Of a stretch of DNA of 64,000 nt, positions 1 to 12,200 are shown in pieces; within the stretch, counting starts at the first letter, position 1, and each line of letters opens with the position of its first letter. This DNA is from Chiridota heheva (lineage: Eukaryota > Echinodermata > Holothuroidea > Apodida > Chiridotidae): assembly GCA_020152595.1 (NCBI GenBank), contig JAIGNY010001587.1, forward strand, positions 2,202,501 to 2,266,500, read 5' to 3'. The notes below the pieces were generated by a model. That model searched no databases. It was not told the origin of the DNA and saw only the letters and a list, made by a program, of their open reading frames with translations. The position numbers were made by a program, and so were the translations under genes.

Positions 1-1450
1 TTGTGAGATTGATGAAGAGATTAGGGTGAGTTTGAGTTTTGTTATAAGTGGAGAGGGCTAGGTGGACAGAAGGAAGGGGGTGGCCCACAGGCGGAAAAGT
101 GGGCCAGGAATAGGTGCCGAGAGTGGCGGGGTTGATGCCAAGTTGAAAGAGGTCTGATTTAATGCGTAAGCTGAAGGGGGCGATAGGGTTTTAGTCCTAT
201 CAAAGAGGGAGGAGAAATTGGGGTACCTAATGAGGTTGTAAACAGGGTTCTGGGTGTTGGTGAGGACTCTAAAAGCATAGGAGAGGCTAAGCTGTTTACA
301 TCTAAGTAGAAAGGGGGTTCGTTGGCTTCAACATGAAGGCTAGTGATTGGGGAGGTCCTGTAGGCTCTAGACAAAGCCTGAGGGCTTCATTTTGGATGGT
401 GTTAATGTGGTTGAGGTATGAGTTGTGAGCGACACAGTAAACAATATTGCCATAGTCAAGCTTGGCACGAATGGTGAGCCTGAAAATTTTGAGGAGAGCA
501 TATGTTCGCTCCCAAGTAGTGTTGAGAGCAGTCGGAGGAGGTTGAGGGAGCTATTGCATTTTAGTTTCAGGTTGGTGATGTGTGGCTTGTAGGTGAGCTT
601 GGGGTCTAGAGTAAGACCAAGGAACTTTGTGTTTTCAACTTTAGGGATGCGATTCCCATTGAGCACAAAGTTCGGGTTGGGGTGGAGGTTGTTGAAATGA
701 CAAAAGTGCATGCAGACTGTCTTGTCTTTGGAGAATCTAAAACCGTTATTGTTGCTCCAGACTTGCAGCTGATTGAGGCTGGTTTGAAGCCTATTTTCAA
801 CAATAGGAAAGCTAGGGAGGAGTAGAAGATGGTGAAGTCATCCACGTAGAGGGTACGCTTGATGCTGGGGCCAAGGTCATTCCCGATGTCATTAATGCTC
901 AGGTTGAAGAGAGTGGGGAGAGGATGCTGCCTTGGGGACGCCCTCTTCTTGGGGTACGGCTTGGAGAGGGTGTGGCCAATACGAACTTGGAACTGCCTGG
1001 GTGAGAGGAAGTTTTGAATAAAGATGGGGAGGTGGCCTCTGAGGCCAATGGTGTGAAGTTTCCGGTAATGCCCGTATTTCCAAGTAGTGTCGAAAGCTTT
1101 CTCGAGGTCAAAAAATATGGCAATGAGGTGTTCCTTTTTGCAAAGGATTCCCGGATAGCGGTGTCGGCGTAATTAACTGGTCTAGGTATTGCGACGTTTT
1201 GGAAGCCGCTTTGGTGAGGAGAGAGGATTCTGTTGGTCTCGAGGAACCAGTTTAGTCTCTGATTAATGATCTTTTCCATAATTTTACAGAGACAGCAAGT
1301 AAGGGCGATGGGTCGGTAGCTGGTGGGGTCGGTGCTATCCTTCCCGGTTTAAGGACGGGATGACAATAGCTGTCCTCCAGATAGGGGAAAGGAGTGTGAG
1401 GACCAAATGTGGTTGAAGATGGTGAGTAGGGTAGTGGTGGCTTTGATGGG
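1..1450 (-). pseudogene. LINE reverse transcriptase (I/Jockey-like), broken, cut by window edge
   Basis: This is the reverse transcriptase of a non-LTR retrotransposon, read on the minus strand across several frames. Going downstream I see SYRPIAL near 1315, the first catalytic block FFDLEKAFDTTW near 1085-1125, a damaged PQGS block near 925-960, the second catalytic block YVDDF near 840, TKFLGLTLDPKLTYKPHI near 565-620, and RTSPITSLHVEANEPP near 310-360. That last block is typical of the end of the RT region in RNase H-bearing LINEs. The coding sequence changes frame at least at the PQGS block and again after YVDDF, so it cannot make a full protein. The endonuclease part that should lie upstream is missing: at about 1450 the sequence passes straight into TA repeat. 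The RNase H part would lie beyond position 1. The clade is inferred from motif style only. Confidence 0.9.
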
Positions 1451-1465
1451 GTATGTGCTTTATAT

Positions 1466-1525
<60 letters not shown>

Positions 1526-1655
1526 ATATGTGATATATGTGATATATATTTATTAAATGTGATATATATATGTAATACATATATATTTATAGAGATAGAT
1601 ATAGATATATATATCACACATATATATATATCATATATATATGTATATATATGCA

Positions 1656-1721
<66 letters not shown>

Positions 1722-1800
1722 TGCATACATACATACATACATACATGCATACATACATACATACACCCATACATACACACATACATATTACATTCGGACA
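1466..1800. repeat. Compound TA / CATA microsatellite
   Basis: Pure TA runs (about 1468-1522 and 1660-1718) are separated by degenerate TA-rich sequence with GATATATGT variants. They are followed by a CATA tetranucleotide run to about 1790. It sits exactly where the upstream end of the LINE is lost. Long open frames coding for Tyr/Ile runs here are artefacts of the repeat. Confidence 0.95.
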
Positions 1801-2687
1801 TGATTTTTGATGGGCTTTACAGCACTTGTGTAAATTTAAAGAAAAAAATTATCTACATAAGCAAGGTAAATTTGACAACAAGGTCACCAAAGTTTGTATT
1901 TGCTAATGAAATCTAAAGATTAATGACAAAACAATCATGAGTATTAGTGAGCTCTAATTGAAGTCCTTTAAGGATTCTTAAATCAAAATCTAGATAATTA
2001 TTTATATACTCTTTCAATCAATATTAAAATAATAATTCAATAATCCAATATTCTGCTACAAAGACATTACAGTCATTATATAAACCCTGCTAAACCACCA
2101 ATTATCCACCTAACCCGGGTGCAGTACATACCACTGTCTTCCAAGGCAGACAGAACCTATGATGGTGAAGCAATACTTAAATTTTGATGTAGAAATATGA
2201 TATGTATTTCTTAATGATTTGCCTACTTCAAAAACACTCACTGTGCAGCACAAAGCGAGGACATAATATTCTGGGGAACTGGAATACCGGATTTGACATG
2301 ATAAATGCCTGCAGCGGCTATGAAAATACAAATCGACCACTTTTTAGGCCCGAAGAACCAATAAGCGCCCATGCGCGGTGTACACATATTTGAACTGCAA
2401 TTAACATAATTGTGAAGTGGTTATATACTAGCCCCACAAATAATAACAACCACAAAAACATGAGTGTCACATGCAAAATAACAAATAATGTAACAAAACT
2501 TGAATATTCTAGGTTTTCAAATTAAACAAATGAATTATGTTATCAGTCAAAAAGTGTTGGGTGAGTGCTTATTAAAGCAGGGTTGATGCTTAATACATGG
2601 AATACGGTAATCAATTACTTCTCTTACTTGCAAGAGTGCTGGTGTTGAAAATCAAATTTGCTCACCTGTGAGCTCTCAATGAGGATT
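1801..2687. other. AT-rich sequence, nothing recognised
   Basis: Unique-looking AT-rich DNA. Short open frames on both strands near 2110-2393 overlap each other, lack recognisable motifs and are not supported as genes. Confidence 0.5.
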
Positions 2688-3253
2688 AAAGGATTAGTTC
2701 AGGGGTCAAGCAACTTTATCTTATGAAAGAGGAACCAAAAGAAACAAAATGATGAAGAAAGCATTCAAAAATCTTATTCCATTAAGGAGATATTCTAAGT
2801 TTAAAGCTGTCTTATCTGTGTAGAAATGACTGGTGTAGTAAGTCTACTATGGAAGGCTAGCGCCCTCATCCTCACATTCTTAACAATTGTAAATATATTT
2901 AAAAGAAAATCTATATAACTTTTTAACATTTTAAATGATTTTTTCTCACTTTCTTCAGGTGGTACATTATAATTACCCTTCTAAGATCAGTTTGAATATT
3001 TCCCCGACATATCCAATGGTTTTTAAGCCACAAAATTACAAAGTAGATTACAGAAATACATTGAGGAATCTGAGGATGTGATGTCACAGCTAGTCTGATT
3101 TCAGTCATTTCTAAACAAATGATACCAAACTTTTAACTTAAATATCTCCTTAATGGTGTAGGTTTTTTGAATGATTCCTTTGAATAATTTTGTTTCTTTT
3201 GAAGCCCTTTTTCATATAAGAGACAACTTCCTTGATCACTGAACTAATCCTTT
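2688..3253. mobile_element. MITE family 1, complete copy A
   Basis: The left end reads AAAGGATTAGTTCAGGGGTC and the right end is its near reverse complement (GAACTAATCCTTT). The arms stay complementary for roughly 150 bp, including the block AAGAAACAAAAT and the block TTAAGGAGATATT. The element is about 566 bp and has no coding capacity. Related copies lie at 17358-21213 (interrupted), 24021 (left end only), 25208-26223 (interrupted) and 56111-56659. Copy D at 56 kb is flanked by TA on both sides, as in Tc1/mariner-type MITEs, but this copy shows no clear target duplication. Confidence 0.85.
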
Positions 3254-4345
3254 GAGAGGTTTTGAAACAAGCTCTCACTAGCAGCTGGCCCCATTAAAAA
3301 AAAAAAAATCAGCTTATTGTCCTCACGCACATCTGTTTTTAGAGAATCCCATATTTGTATTCTTCTTTTTGCAAAAAGTACCTTAATTTTTACTTGCAGT
3401 TCTTTATACTTTCTACTGAAATGCAAACAGAATCTAATATTTATTATGCCTTATGTGGTCGACCTGATCTGGAATTCTGCAATTTGCTGAAATAAATTGA
3501 CTTGGGAAAATAAATAAAATCTACCTGCCCGTATCACTTTTCCACAAGTTTAAGGTGATAAGCTAATATCTTATTTATGGGGACTAACAGAAGTAAGCTT
3601 GGATGAGACTAACGAGCTTACAACAGCGGAATTATAAAGACTAAAGGTCCACTCATACATACTAATGGCAATCTTGACCAGGTTAAATCAAAAGTGAGCT
3701 CAAATTCTTATGAGGGTTCCTTCTTCAAATTATTTATTATTGGCTGCAAATTTGTGACAATGGTAGAACATGGATGCTCAAATGTACTTTCATAGTAAAC
3801 ATCATGCTTTTCCCATAAAATTATAATAAAATAGTGTGATTAATAGTGCAAATTTGATCAAGTCGATTAAAAGGGATATAGACAGGCACAAACGTTTTCG
3901 GTTAAACCAATTACCAAAAAGAGCATTAAATGACTTTAATAAGTCTTTGAATTTTGAATACAGAATTTGTAGTTTCCAAGTTAATGAGTATAATCACAGA
4001 TTAATTTTTATTTGTTTTACTATAATGAAAAAATGTGATGTATTAGAAAAAAAACCTCATTTTTCCGATATTTCTTCCATTAATTTCAGACCTTAAAAAT
4101 GTTCAAAATGCCTTCTCCAGCTTGAGGTTGGTTGGGGGTAATAGGTAAAGATCAAATTGAATCCTCTGACAATTATCTTCCCTTTATCAAAGAGAAATGG
4201 CAGAGGGTTAAGAAACAATGGATTTACATAACAAGATTAGCATAACCAGAACCAAAAGGTTTTGTGGTTCCCATGCTTTTTCATAAGCTGATTGATTTGC
4301 AAAATTTGTATTAACTGTCATGTCATTGCATATCATGAAATAACA
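3254..4345. other. AT-rich sequence, nothing recognised
   Basis: Short open frames only, for example 3836-4096 on the plus strand, with AT-rich composition and no recognisable motif. No repeat structure is visible by eye. Confidence 0.5.
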
Positions 4346-4535
4346 GACCTCCATGGTGTAGTGGTAAGTGCTCTATTCTCTCACCTGTATGACCCGGATT
4401 TAAATCCTGGTGGGTCTGCAACCAGTGAGTTCACAACTGGTTATGTGGCTGTCTTGATATGTTTAGCACTGGCACTGGATGCTTCCAGGACGTTAAACCT
4501 TGATATGCTATGCTATGCAATGCTATTTGTTTCAT
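4346..4535 (+). mobile_element. tRNA-derived SINE
   Basis: The head resembles a tRNA. An A-box-like TGGTGTAGTGGTAAG lies at 4354-4368 and a B-box-like GGATTTAAATCC at 4396-4407, spaced as in a tRNA gene, so the head should carry an internal RNA polymerase III promoter. The head ends near 4416 with GGTGGGTC. An unrelated body of about 85 bp follows, containing CCAGGACGTTAAACC, and then a short tail of TATGC repeats (about 4503-4530). A tRNA head, a body and a simple-repeat tail are the layout of a SINE mobilised by a LINE. The GACGTTAAACC block resembles the 3' ends of other LINE/SINE pieces here. The B box is altered, so current activity is doubtful. Confidence 0.75.
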
Positions 4536-4669
4536 GATATTTATTCATAATTAGCTATGCCTACCATGCAGATCAATAAAAATGTTCACAATTTTAGCAT
4601 TTGCACAATAATTAACAACATTATCATAGCAAGTATGATGCAAAACGGGTGCTCATTTATCCTATTTCA

Positions 4670-5530
4670 GGAGTTTGTCAGTAAGCCCCACCTACTCATT
4701 AGCATTCCTGACATCACTACAACAACTTGAACATTAGAACATATGTACAGACCACGACCCATCTGTGTACCCCATATAGCATAAATATGATATATCGTTT
4801 ATGGTGTTTACATCATTTAGCACATTCACATTAAGCCACTCCCACCATATATATTAATGACATCTTTTAATAACATAAGCATGTACACAATAATCTATAA
4901 AATTATTATACCCAATACAACAAAAAAAGGGCATACAATTGCTCATTTATCACTTTTTCAAATTTTCACTTGAAGCCCCACCCACTTTTTAATATGCATG
5001 AATCACCACCACAAACACCACATCTTCAGAATATGAGCTATCTGTGTACCACACATGGTATGAATCCAGTTCATACTTTGTAGATAAATTATGTTTTGTG
5101 CTTTTTGTTTACAAAATTATATTAAGCCCTGCCCACTATGCATATTAATGAAATTCAACAATTTTACATCATGAACATGTACATACCAGCAAACAACATA
5201 ATTAGACCAAATATGCAACAAAACAGACATGTGGTTGTTAAAATATGAATATTTCAAGATTTTTACATTGAATCCCACCTACTTATTAATATGCATGACA
5301 TCTCTATCAAAAACTATAGGGCACATCTATGGGCCATGGGCTATCTGTTTACCACATATGACACGAATCCAGAGTATCGTTCTTGAGATATCGCATTTAT
5401 GAGTTGGCCATCCCAAACATACATAAATGCATGCATATATACTTTCATACACCCATACATACATACATACATATGTACACACATACATACACACACGCCA
5501 TCATGACCGCATAGTTCCTGATGCTATCAC
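4670..5530. repeat. Diverged ~290-bp tandem repeat block ending in CATA microsatellite, copy 1
   Basis: A motif of the form GCCCCACCTACT followed by TTAATATGCATGA recurs at about 4685, 4973 and 5269, a period near 290 bp. Each unit also contains GGGCTATCTGTxTACCA and CTTGAGATA blocks. A half-unit motif (TTAAGCCxxxCCCAC) recurs at 4831 and 5121. The block ends in CATA/CACA microsatellite (5400-5500) followed by CCATCATGACCGCATAG. The same units, microsatellite and terminal block recur at 13894-14800, so this is a mobile or dispersed unit rather than a local accident. Confidence 0.8.
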
Positions 5531-7480
5531 ATCTGAACCAAAAATTTGCTTAATTTGCAAAAAATCTTTAAAAGCTGTAAATAGCCAATTTTAAACAGAT
5601 TTTGATGAAATATTTTGCTTTCTTCATCTTTGGATTTTGAATCAATTAAGCTTATGTATGTTGCCTCTACCTGTCTATATACCTGATAGATCTTTTGTCA
5701 TAATGTAAGAATAACTTTAGTGCCATGGTTTAGATTACTTGTAATTTTGAACACATTTACTGGTTTGATTTTTTAGATCACACTTTTAATGTTTTTGTTT
5801 TTGTTTTTTTTCAAAACAATAATTTCAAGATATTGGTTGGTTTCTTTAAAGCTTTTTTCATGATAAACAACTGAAGGTTGAAAGTTTTACGTCCAAGGTT
5901 GATGTTCGCTTTAAACTTTCTTCTACTTTCTATATAATCTTATGTTCTATAATCTTATGTATGTGTTCCTATATGTACGTTACAATGGAGACCATTAAAT
6001 TCTATTCCCTTTTTGGGCCTCTGTCATCTTTGATTTACAAACATAGGGTGACACGTACATCTCCTGCTGATGTATTTTGTATAAGGAACATGAATTGCAC
6101 CTTTGACGGCTTTTGTAGAGATTGTGAGGATCGGTCAGAGCAATGACTGAACTTGTCATCAATAAATGATTGAATCACAGTTTCACAACTCATCATCAAG
6201 CACACAATACTGTAATCAACATTATCCTCTATGATGTGAGGTCACATGCTTCAGGCCAACCGCCCATGGCCACACAATCACAGACCCAACATTTCTTGGG
6301 GAGCAATTCTACAAATAAAATTGAGCTTAATGTTTATTGTATTTTCATACAAATGATATTGGTGACCTGTTTACACCTTTTTACATATCTTTGGGCCCTT
6401 TTAACTATATACCTAAAGTGAATTTTGTATAATGTTCAAGAATCCCCAGGGCCTGCATTGTCTCTCAGCGGCCCTGACCATTCCCATATACTTATGTGTA
6501 CCCTATACTCCTTTTGTTCATTCAGAAAGAATTATCTGGTACACCTTTGATAGTCCTCAAACATGGGAGATAATAGGTCGATGTGGGGATAATTTTCCAA
6601 ATGCGAAACAAATAACATACCAAAATGATGGGCGCGCTATAACCATGCATGCACCCACTCAGGCAAATCATTAGACTCATTATTAACAACCCTTTGCAAA
6701 AATTAACAAACTAAACATCAATCCGTGAGAACTCTTTGAAACGATTACTTTATACGAACCTTGAAACACTTCTTTTTAGATACACTTCCCTCTGGCTACC
6801 AGCTGGTGGATTCATAGTGACCGACCGTCAAAGGTCCAAAATCAAAACATAAATTCAAGTAATCTGTGCACCAATCAATGAACGATTTGGATATGTTTTA
6901 TAAGCAGGGCTCGATTCACCGAAGATTCCGCTTTCCTTTCATCACAAACTCAGAAGAAAAAAATATTTAAAAAATGTTTGTTTTTACTTTGGAATCTGTG
7001 TCGTTGGTAGTGTTGGATAAAACACATCAACTGCAAGAAAACTACTATTTCAGATTCGTTTGATATCTTCAGCTGGACCAACACTTTTTTATGTTCATAC
7101 ACAACCCTGTAAATATAATTACACAGTAAACAATGGGGCATATCTATCTAATACTGTGCCTTGAGAACAAACATAAACAGAACAAAGAAAAGATCAAAGT
7201 CTGCCAGGAAAATAATATTGAATTTACCTGTAAAAATTTAATTCATTTCAAAGTGCAAAATACTATGTGTACAATGCTCACTCTGCTTATAGGCACAAAT
7301 GAAAAAATATATATTATCATTTCTAATCAAAATTCAAGGTAAATTATAACATACAGTTCTCTGTATGTTGAAACTTAATTGTTAGACATGTGAGATCTTT
7401 CAATATCTCAGATGATAAGTGTAGAAATAATTGTGCAATTAGAATTAACTGTTTGATCAAAGCAATCTTTATTAGAACCA
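5531..7480. other. AT-rich sequence, nothing recognised
   Basis: Nearly 2 kb without a recognisable gene, RNA or repeat. Open frames at 5961-6674 and 6950-7342 are short, compete between strands and match no family I know. Confidence 0.5.
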
Positions 7481-8476
7481 TTGAAGAAAACGCCCCTTAA
7501 AACATGGACAGGATGAAACTGCCAGTGTCATTTTCATCCCGTTCGAAGGAAACTCTCTCAATGAGTTGAAAAGGTATTACGCAATTATTCGGCAACACAG
7601 GTAGTTGAGACAACTTAACAAAAAAAGCTGTAATTTTATAAAAACTTAATAATTGAACATCAAAGAGTTCTTAATTGGATCATTTATACCCTGAAAACTG
7701 GTTTAATTATTTCACTTGGTGCAGAAATCGTAAAAATAGCACCATTTTTAGCAGCGTCATTCTTAGTGACTTTCAAAATCTTTTCCACCCATTGGAGTAA
7801 TCCACCCATTAGAGTAACACGTGACACCATTTCGATAAAAAATCCTGCGGTTAACGCCATTTTCATTCATCAGTGCAATATACGCAAGAAGACTGTGTCC
7901 TGAGGTCAGGAGTAATGCACCATCGAGAATACTTACGTAAAGCAAACACGTGCAGTGCGAAAAGTATTTTCCAAAGATAATGGTAGGCAATAGCAATTAC
8001 GAGATAAGCATATACATAAACTCATGCTTCTTTGAATATGACTCAATAAAATTATACATTGGTTACTCATAAATATACAAGAAATACACTTTACAAGTTT
8101 ATTTGTGCCTAAAACTCCACAGACATCACACATATTGATGATATTCAAATAAACTTCCCCTCGTTTTGCCGTTATACGGGGAGCAAGTTTTATTGTTGTG
8201 ATGCTGCTCTAAATATTTCTTAACTTCGAAATGAATTTACGGGAAATACGAAATACAGCGTCAATTTCGAAGTTCAAAAGTTGAATCTTCTAACAATTTG
8301 TCCAAATAAAACAAATTTCTTATGTTTTACACCTTTAGAGGACAAAGTTAGTTGAAACGCGAAGTAGAATATTTTGGAAATAAATTGGAAATTGCAAACT
8401 GCCACATGCGGTTACTGAAATGCCACAGGCACAGAAAAGCAGGATGGAGTTCTGTTTAAGGGGCGAGTTCTGTAAT
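7481..8476. repeat. 1-kb dispersed repeat, copy 1 (no LINE inserted)
   Basis: From TTGAAGAAAACGCCCC at 7481 to GCGAGTTCTGTAAT near 8476 this matches 43905-45761 almost end to end, once the LINE at 43925-44736 is set aside. Shared blocks include GAAACTGCCAGTGTCATTTT, CACAGGTAGTTGAGACAACT and TTGCCGTTATACGGGGAG. The two copies differ by scattered substitutions and small indels, so the duplication is not recent. No coding capacity is seen. This copy shows the site as it was before the LINE insertion at the other locus. Confidence 0.85.
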
Positions 8477-8594
8477 GCCTGGCACAAAATTTAGAAACGA
8501 ATTTGGGGTTAGGAGACATTTCCCTTGAATTTACAGTCCAAATTATATGTGCAGGCCCACATATCCAGGAATTTAAAAATGGGGTTCGTTTTTC

Positions 8595-8705
8595 GTATAA
8601 AGGACAACACACTTTAATTTCCAGGTGATAATACTATTTTAGATTTCAAAAGGGCACTTTCCCAACTAAAGGGGGTTCGTTCGCTCGAACGAACCCCCCT
8701 GGCTA
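8595..8705. repeat. Dispersed repeat end with perfect 13-bp hairpin
   Basis: TTTCAAAAGGGCACTTTCC followed by ACTAAAGGGGG occurs here and, reverse-complemented, at about 15130-15170, so this is the edge of a dispersed element. At 8671-8698 GGGGGTTCGTTCG and CGAACGAACCCCC form a perfect inverted repeat around a 2-base centre. Confidence 0.6.
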
Positions 8706-8940
8706 CGAGCCTTGTGTGCAGAACAAGACAATATCAACAATTTTCACAACATGTAGACAATTGCAGCAATGTTTAATTTCCTCCTTAGTTATGATATGAG
8801 CAGATTAATGGTGTTCTAGTTATATTCAATTGCAGCATGAACATTTCACAATCAAAAACATAAATATATTCGTGTTTGAAAGTGAAAAAGATTGTTAAGT
8901 GAAAAAAAAAAAAACTGAAATTCAAGGTAATATTAACATA

Positions 8941-9153
8941 TGTAACAGAATCAATAAATATCACAAACAAGTAAAGGTAGCTTCTTCATGTTCTCTGATA
9001 CTTCACTTTTAGTACAAAGTATGATCTACGATCTACAACACACACTACTGTACGGTATATACAACAAGGGATAACCTAAGTCACATACCACACATGGGAT
9101 GTACACGACTCTTGGCCTGTAGGCTTTAATCAGTCACTGTTAATATCATAACA
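8941..9153 (-). repeat. 3' LTR of the Gypsy element
   Basis: About 213 bp, beginning TGTTATGATATTAACAG directly after the polypurine tract and ending GATTCTGTTACA, so it has TG...CA ends. A TATATA box-like sequence lies near 9057-9062 on the minus strand. The outer boundary is placed from the TG...CA rule only, because no second LTR exists in the window to align with. Confidence 0.7.
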
Positions 9154-9175
9154 TCTCCCTTTTTATTATTAACAT

Positions 9176-9243
9176 TCAAGCTAATTCTATAAGGCGATCT
9201 GGTTTTACACTTGCCCTTCCATACCGGGTTACATACTGGAAGG
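9176..9243 (-). pseudogene. Gypsy pol C-terminal end
   Basis: After the last 39-bp unit the same reading frame runs into TRYGRASVKPDRLIELA and a TGA stop at 9178-9176. A basic Thr-Arg-x-Gly-Arg block followed by Pro-x-Arg-Leu is a common ending of Ty3/Gypsy pol polyproteins. This frame is the one in which the repeat reads STDTSPPESTDMP, which fixes the coding frame of the array. Confidence 0.75.
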
Positions 9244-12200
9244 TGTGTGTGCTAGGCATGTCAGTGTTCTCATAAGGGGAGGTGTCTGTGCTAGGCATGT
9301 CAGTGTTCTCATAAGGGGAGGTGTGTGTCCTAGGCATGTCAGTGTTCTCATAAGGGGAGGTGTCTATGCTAGGCATGTCAGTGTACTCATAAGAGGAGGT
9401 GTCTGTACTAGGCATGTCAGTGTACTCATAAGAGGAGGTGTCTGTACTAGGCATGTCAGTGTACTCATAAGAGGAGGTGTCTGTGCTAGGCATGTCAGTG
9501 TTCTCATAAGGGGAGGTGTCTGTGCTAGGCATGTCAGTGTTCTCATAAGGGGAGGTGTCTGTACTAGGCATGTCAGTGTTCTCATAAGAGGAGGTGTCTG
9601 TACTAGGCATGTCAGTGTACTCATAAGAGGAGGTGTCTGTACTAGGCATGTCAGTGTTCTCATAAGGGGAGGTGTCTGTGCTAGGCATGTCAGTGTTCTC
9701 ATAAGGGGAGGTGTCTGTACTAGGCATGTCAGTGTTCTCATAAGGGGAGGTGTCTGTGCTAGGCATGTCAGTGTTATCATAAGGGGAGGTGTGTGTGCTA
9801 GGCATGTCAGTGTTCTCAGGTGGGGAGATGTCTGTGCTAGGCATGTCAGTGTTCTCAGGTGGGGAGGTGTCTGTGCTAGGCATGTCAGTGCTCTCAGGTG
9901 GGGAGGTGTCTGTGCTAGGCATGTCAGTGCTCTCAGGTGGGGAGGTGTCTGTGCTAGGCATGTCAGTGCTCTCAGGTGGGAGGTGTCTGTGCTAGGCATG
10001 TCAGTGCTCTCAGGTGGGGAGGTGTCTGTGCTAGGCATGTCAGTGCTCTCAGGTGGGGAGGTGTCTGTGCTAGGCATGTCAGTGCTCTCAGGTGGGGAGG
10101 TGTCTGTGCTAGGCATGTCAGTGTTCTCATAAGGGGAGGTGTCTGTACTAGGCATGTCAGTGTTCTCATAAGAGGAGGTGTCTGTGCTAGGCATGTCAGT
10201 GCTCTCAGGTGGGGAGGTGTGTGTGCTAGGCATGTCAGTGTTCTCAAGGGAGGTGTCTGTACTAGGCATGTCAGTGTTCTCATAAGAGGAGGTGTCTGTG
10301 CTAGGCATGTCAGTGCTCTCAGGTGGGGAGGTGTCTGTGCTAGGCATGTCAGTGCTCTCAGGTGGGGAGGTGTCTGCTAGGCATGTCAGTGTTCTCTCAA
10401 GAGGAGGTGTCTGTATGCTAGGCATGTCAGTGTTCTCATAAGAGGAGGTGTCTGTGCTAGGCATGTCAGTGCTCTCAGGTGGGGAGGTGTCTGTGCTAGG
10501 CATGTCAGTGCTCTCAGGTGGGGAGGTGTCTGTACTAGGCATGTCAGTGCTCTCAGGTGGGGAGGTGTCTGTGCTAGGCATGTCAGTGCTCTCATAAGGG
10601 GAGGTGTCTGTGCTAGGCATGTCAGTGTACTCATAAGAGGAGGTGTCTGTGCTAGGCATGTCAGTGCTCTCAGGTGGGGAGGTGTCTGTGCTAGGCATGT
10701 CAGTGCTCTCATAAGGGGAGGTGTCTGTACTAGGCATGTCAGTGCTCTCAGGTGGGGAGGTGTCTGTGCTAGGCATGTCAGTGCTCTCATAAGGGGAGGT
10801 GTCTGTACTAGGCATGTCAGTGCTCTCAGGTGGGGAGGTGTCTGTGCTAGGCATGTCAGTGCTCTCATAAGGGGAGGTGTCTGTACTAGGCATGTCAGTG
10901 CTCTCAGGTGGGGAGGTGTCTGTGCTAGGCATGTCAGTGCTCTCAGGTGGGGAGGTGTCTGTGCTAGGCATGTCAGTGCTCTCATAAGGGGAGGTGTCTG
11001 TACTAGGCATGTCAGTGCTCTCAGGTGGGGAGGTGTCTGTACTAGGCATGTCAGTGCTCTCACAAGGGGAGGTGTCTGTGCTAGGCATGTCAGTGTTCTC
11101 ATAAGAGGAGGTGTCTGTGCCAGGCATGTCAGTGCTCTCACAAGGGGAGGTGTCTGTGCTAGGCATGTCAGTGCTCTCATAAGGGGAGGTGTCTGTGCTA
11201 GGCATGTCAGTGCTCTCAGGTGGGGAGGTGTCCAGGCATGTCAGGCAGGTAAGGGATGTCTGTGCTAGGCATGTGCTCTCATAAGGGAGGTGTCTGTGCT
11301 AGGCATGTCAGTGCTCTCAGGTGGGGAGGTGTCTGTGCTAGGCATGTCAGTGCTCTCAGGTGGGGAGGTGTGTGTGCTAGGCATGTCAGTGCTCTCATAA
11401 GGGGAGGTGTCTGTGCTAGGCATGTCAGTGCTCTCAGGTGGGGAGGTGTCTGTGCTAGGCATGTCAGTGCTCTCAGGTGGGGAGGTGTCTGTGCCAGGCA
11501 TGTCAGTGCTCTCAGGTGGGGAGGTGTCTGTACTAGGCATGTCAGTGCTCTCAGGTGGGGAGGTGTCTGTGCTAGGCATGTCAGTGCTCTCAGGTGGGAG
11601 GTGTCTGTGCTAGGCATGTCAGTGCTCTCAGGTGGGGAGGTGTCTGTACTAGGCATGTCAGTGCTCTCAGGTGGGGAGGTGTCTGTGCTAGGCATGTCAG
11701 TGCTCTCAGGTGGGGAGGTGTCTGTGCTAGGCATGTCAGTGCTCTCAGGTGGGGAGGTGTCTGTGCTAGGCATGTCAGTGCTCTCAGGTGGGGAGGTGTC
11801 TGTGCTAGGCATGTCAGTGCTCTCAGGTGGGGAGGTGTCTGTGCTAGGCATGTCAGTGCTCTCAGGTGGGGAGGTGTCTGTGCTAGGCATGTCAGTGCTC
11901 TCAGGTGGGGAGGTGTCTGTGCTAGGCATGTCAGTGCTCTCAGGTGGGGAGGTGTCTGTGCTAGGCATGTCAGTGCTCTCAGGTGGGGAGGTGTCTGTGC
12001 TAGGCATGTCAGTGCTCTCAGGTGGGGAGGTGTCTGTGCTAGGCATGTCAGTGCTCTCAGGTGGGGAGGTGTCTGTGCTAGGCATGTCAGTGCTCTCAGG
12101 TGGGGAGGTGTCTGTGCTAGGCATGTCAGTGCTCTCAGGTGGGGAGGTGTCTGTGCCAGGCATGTCAGTGCTCTCAGGTGGGGAGGTGTCTGTGCTAGGC

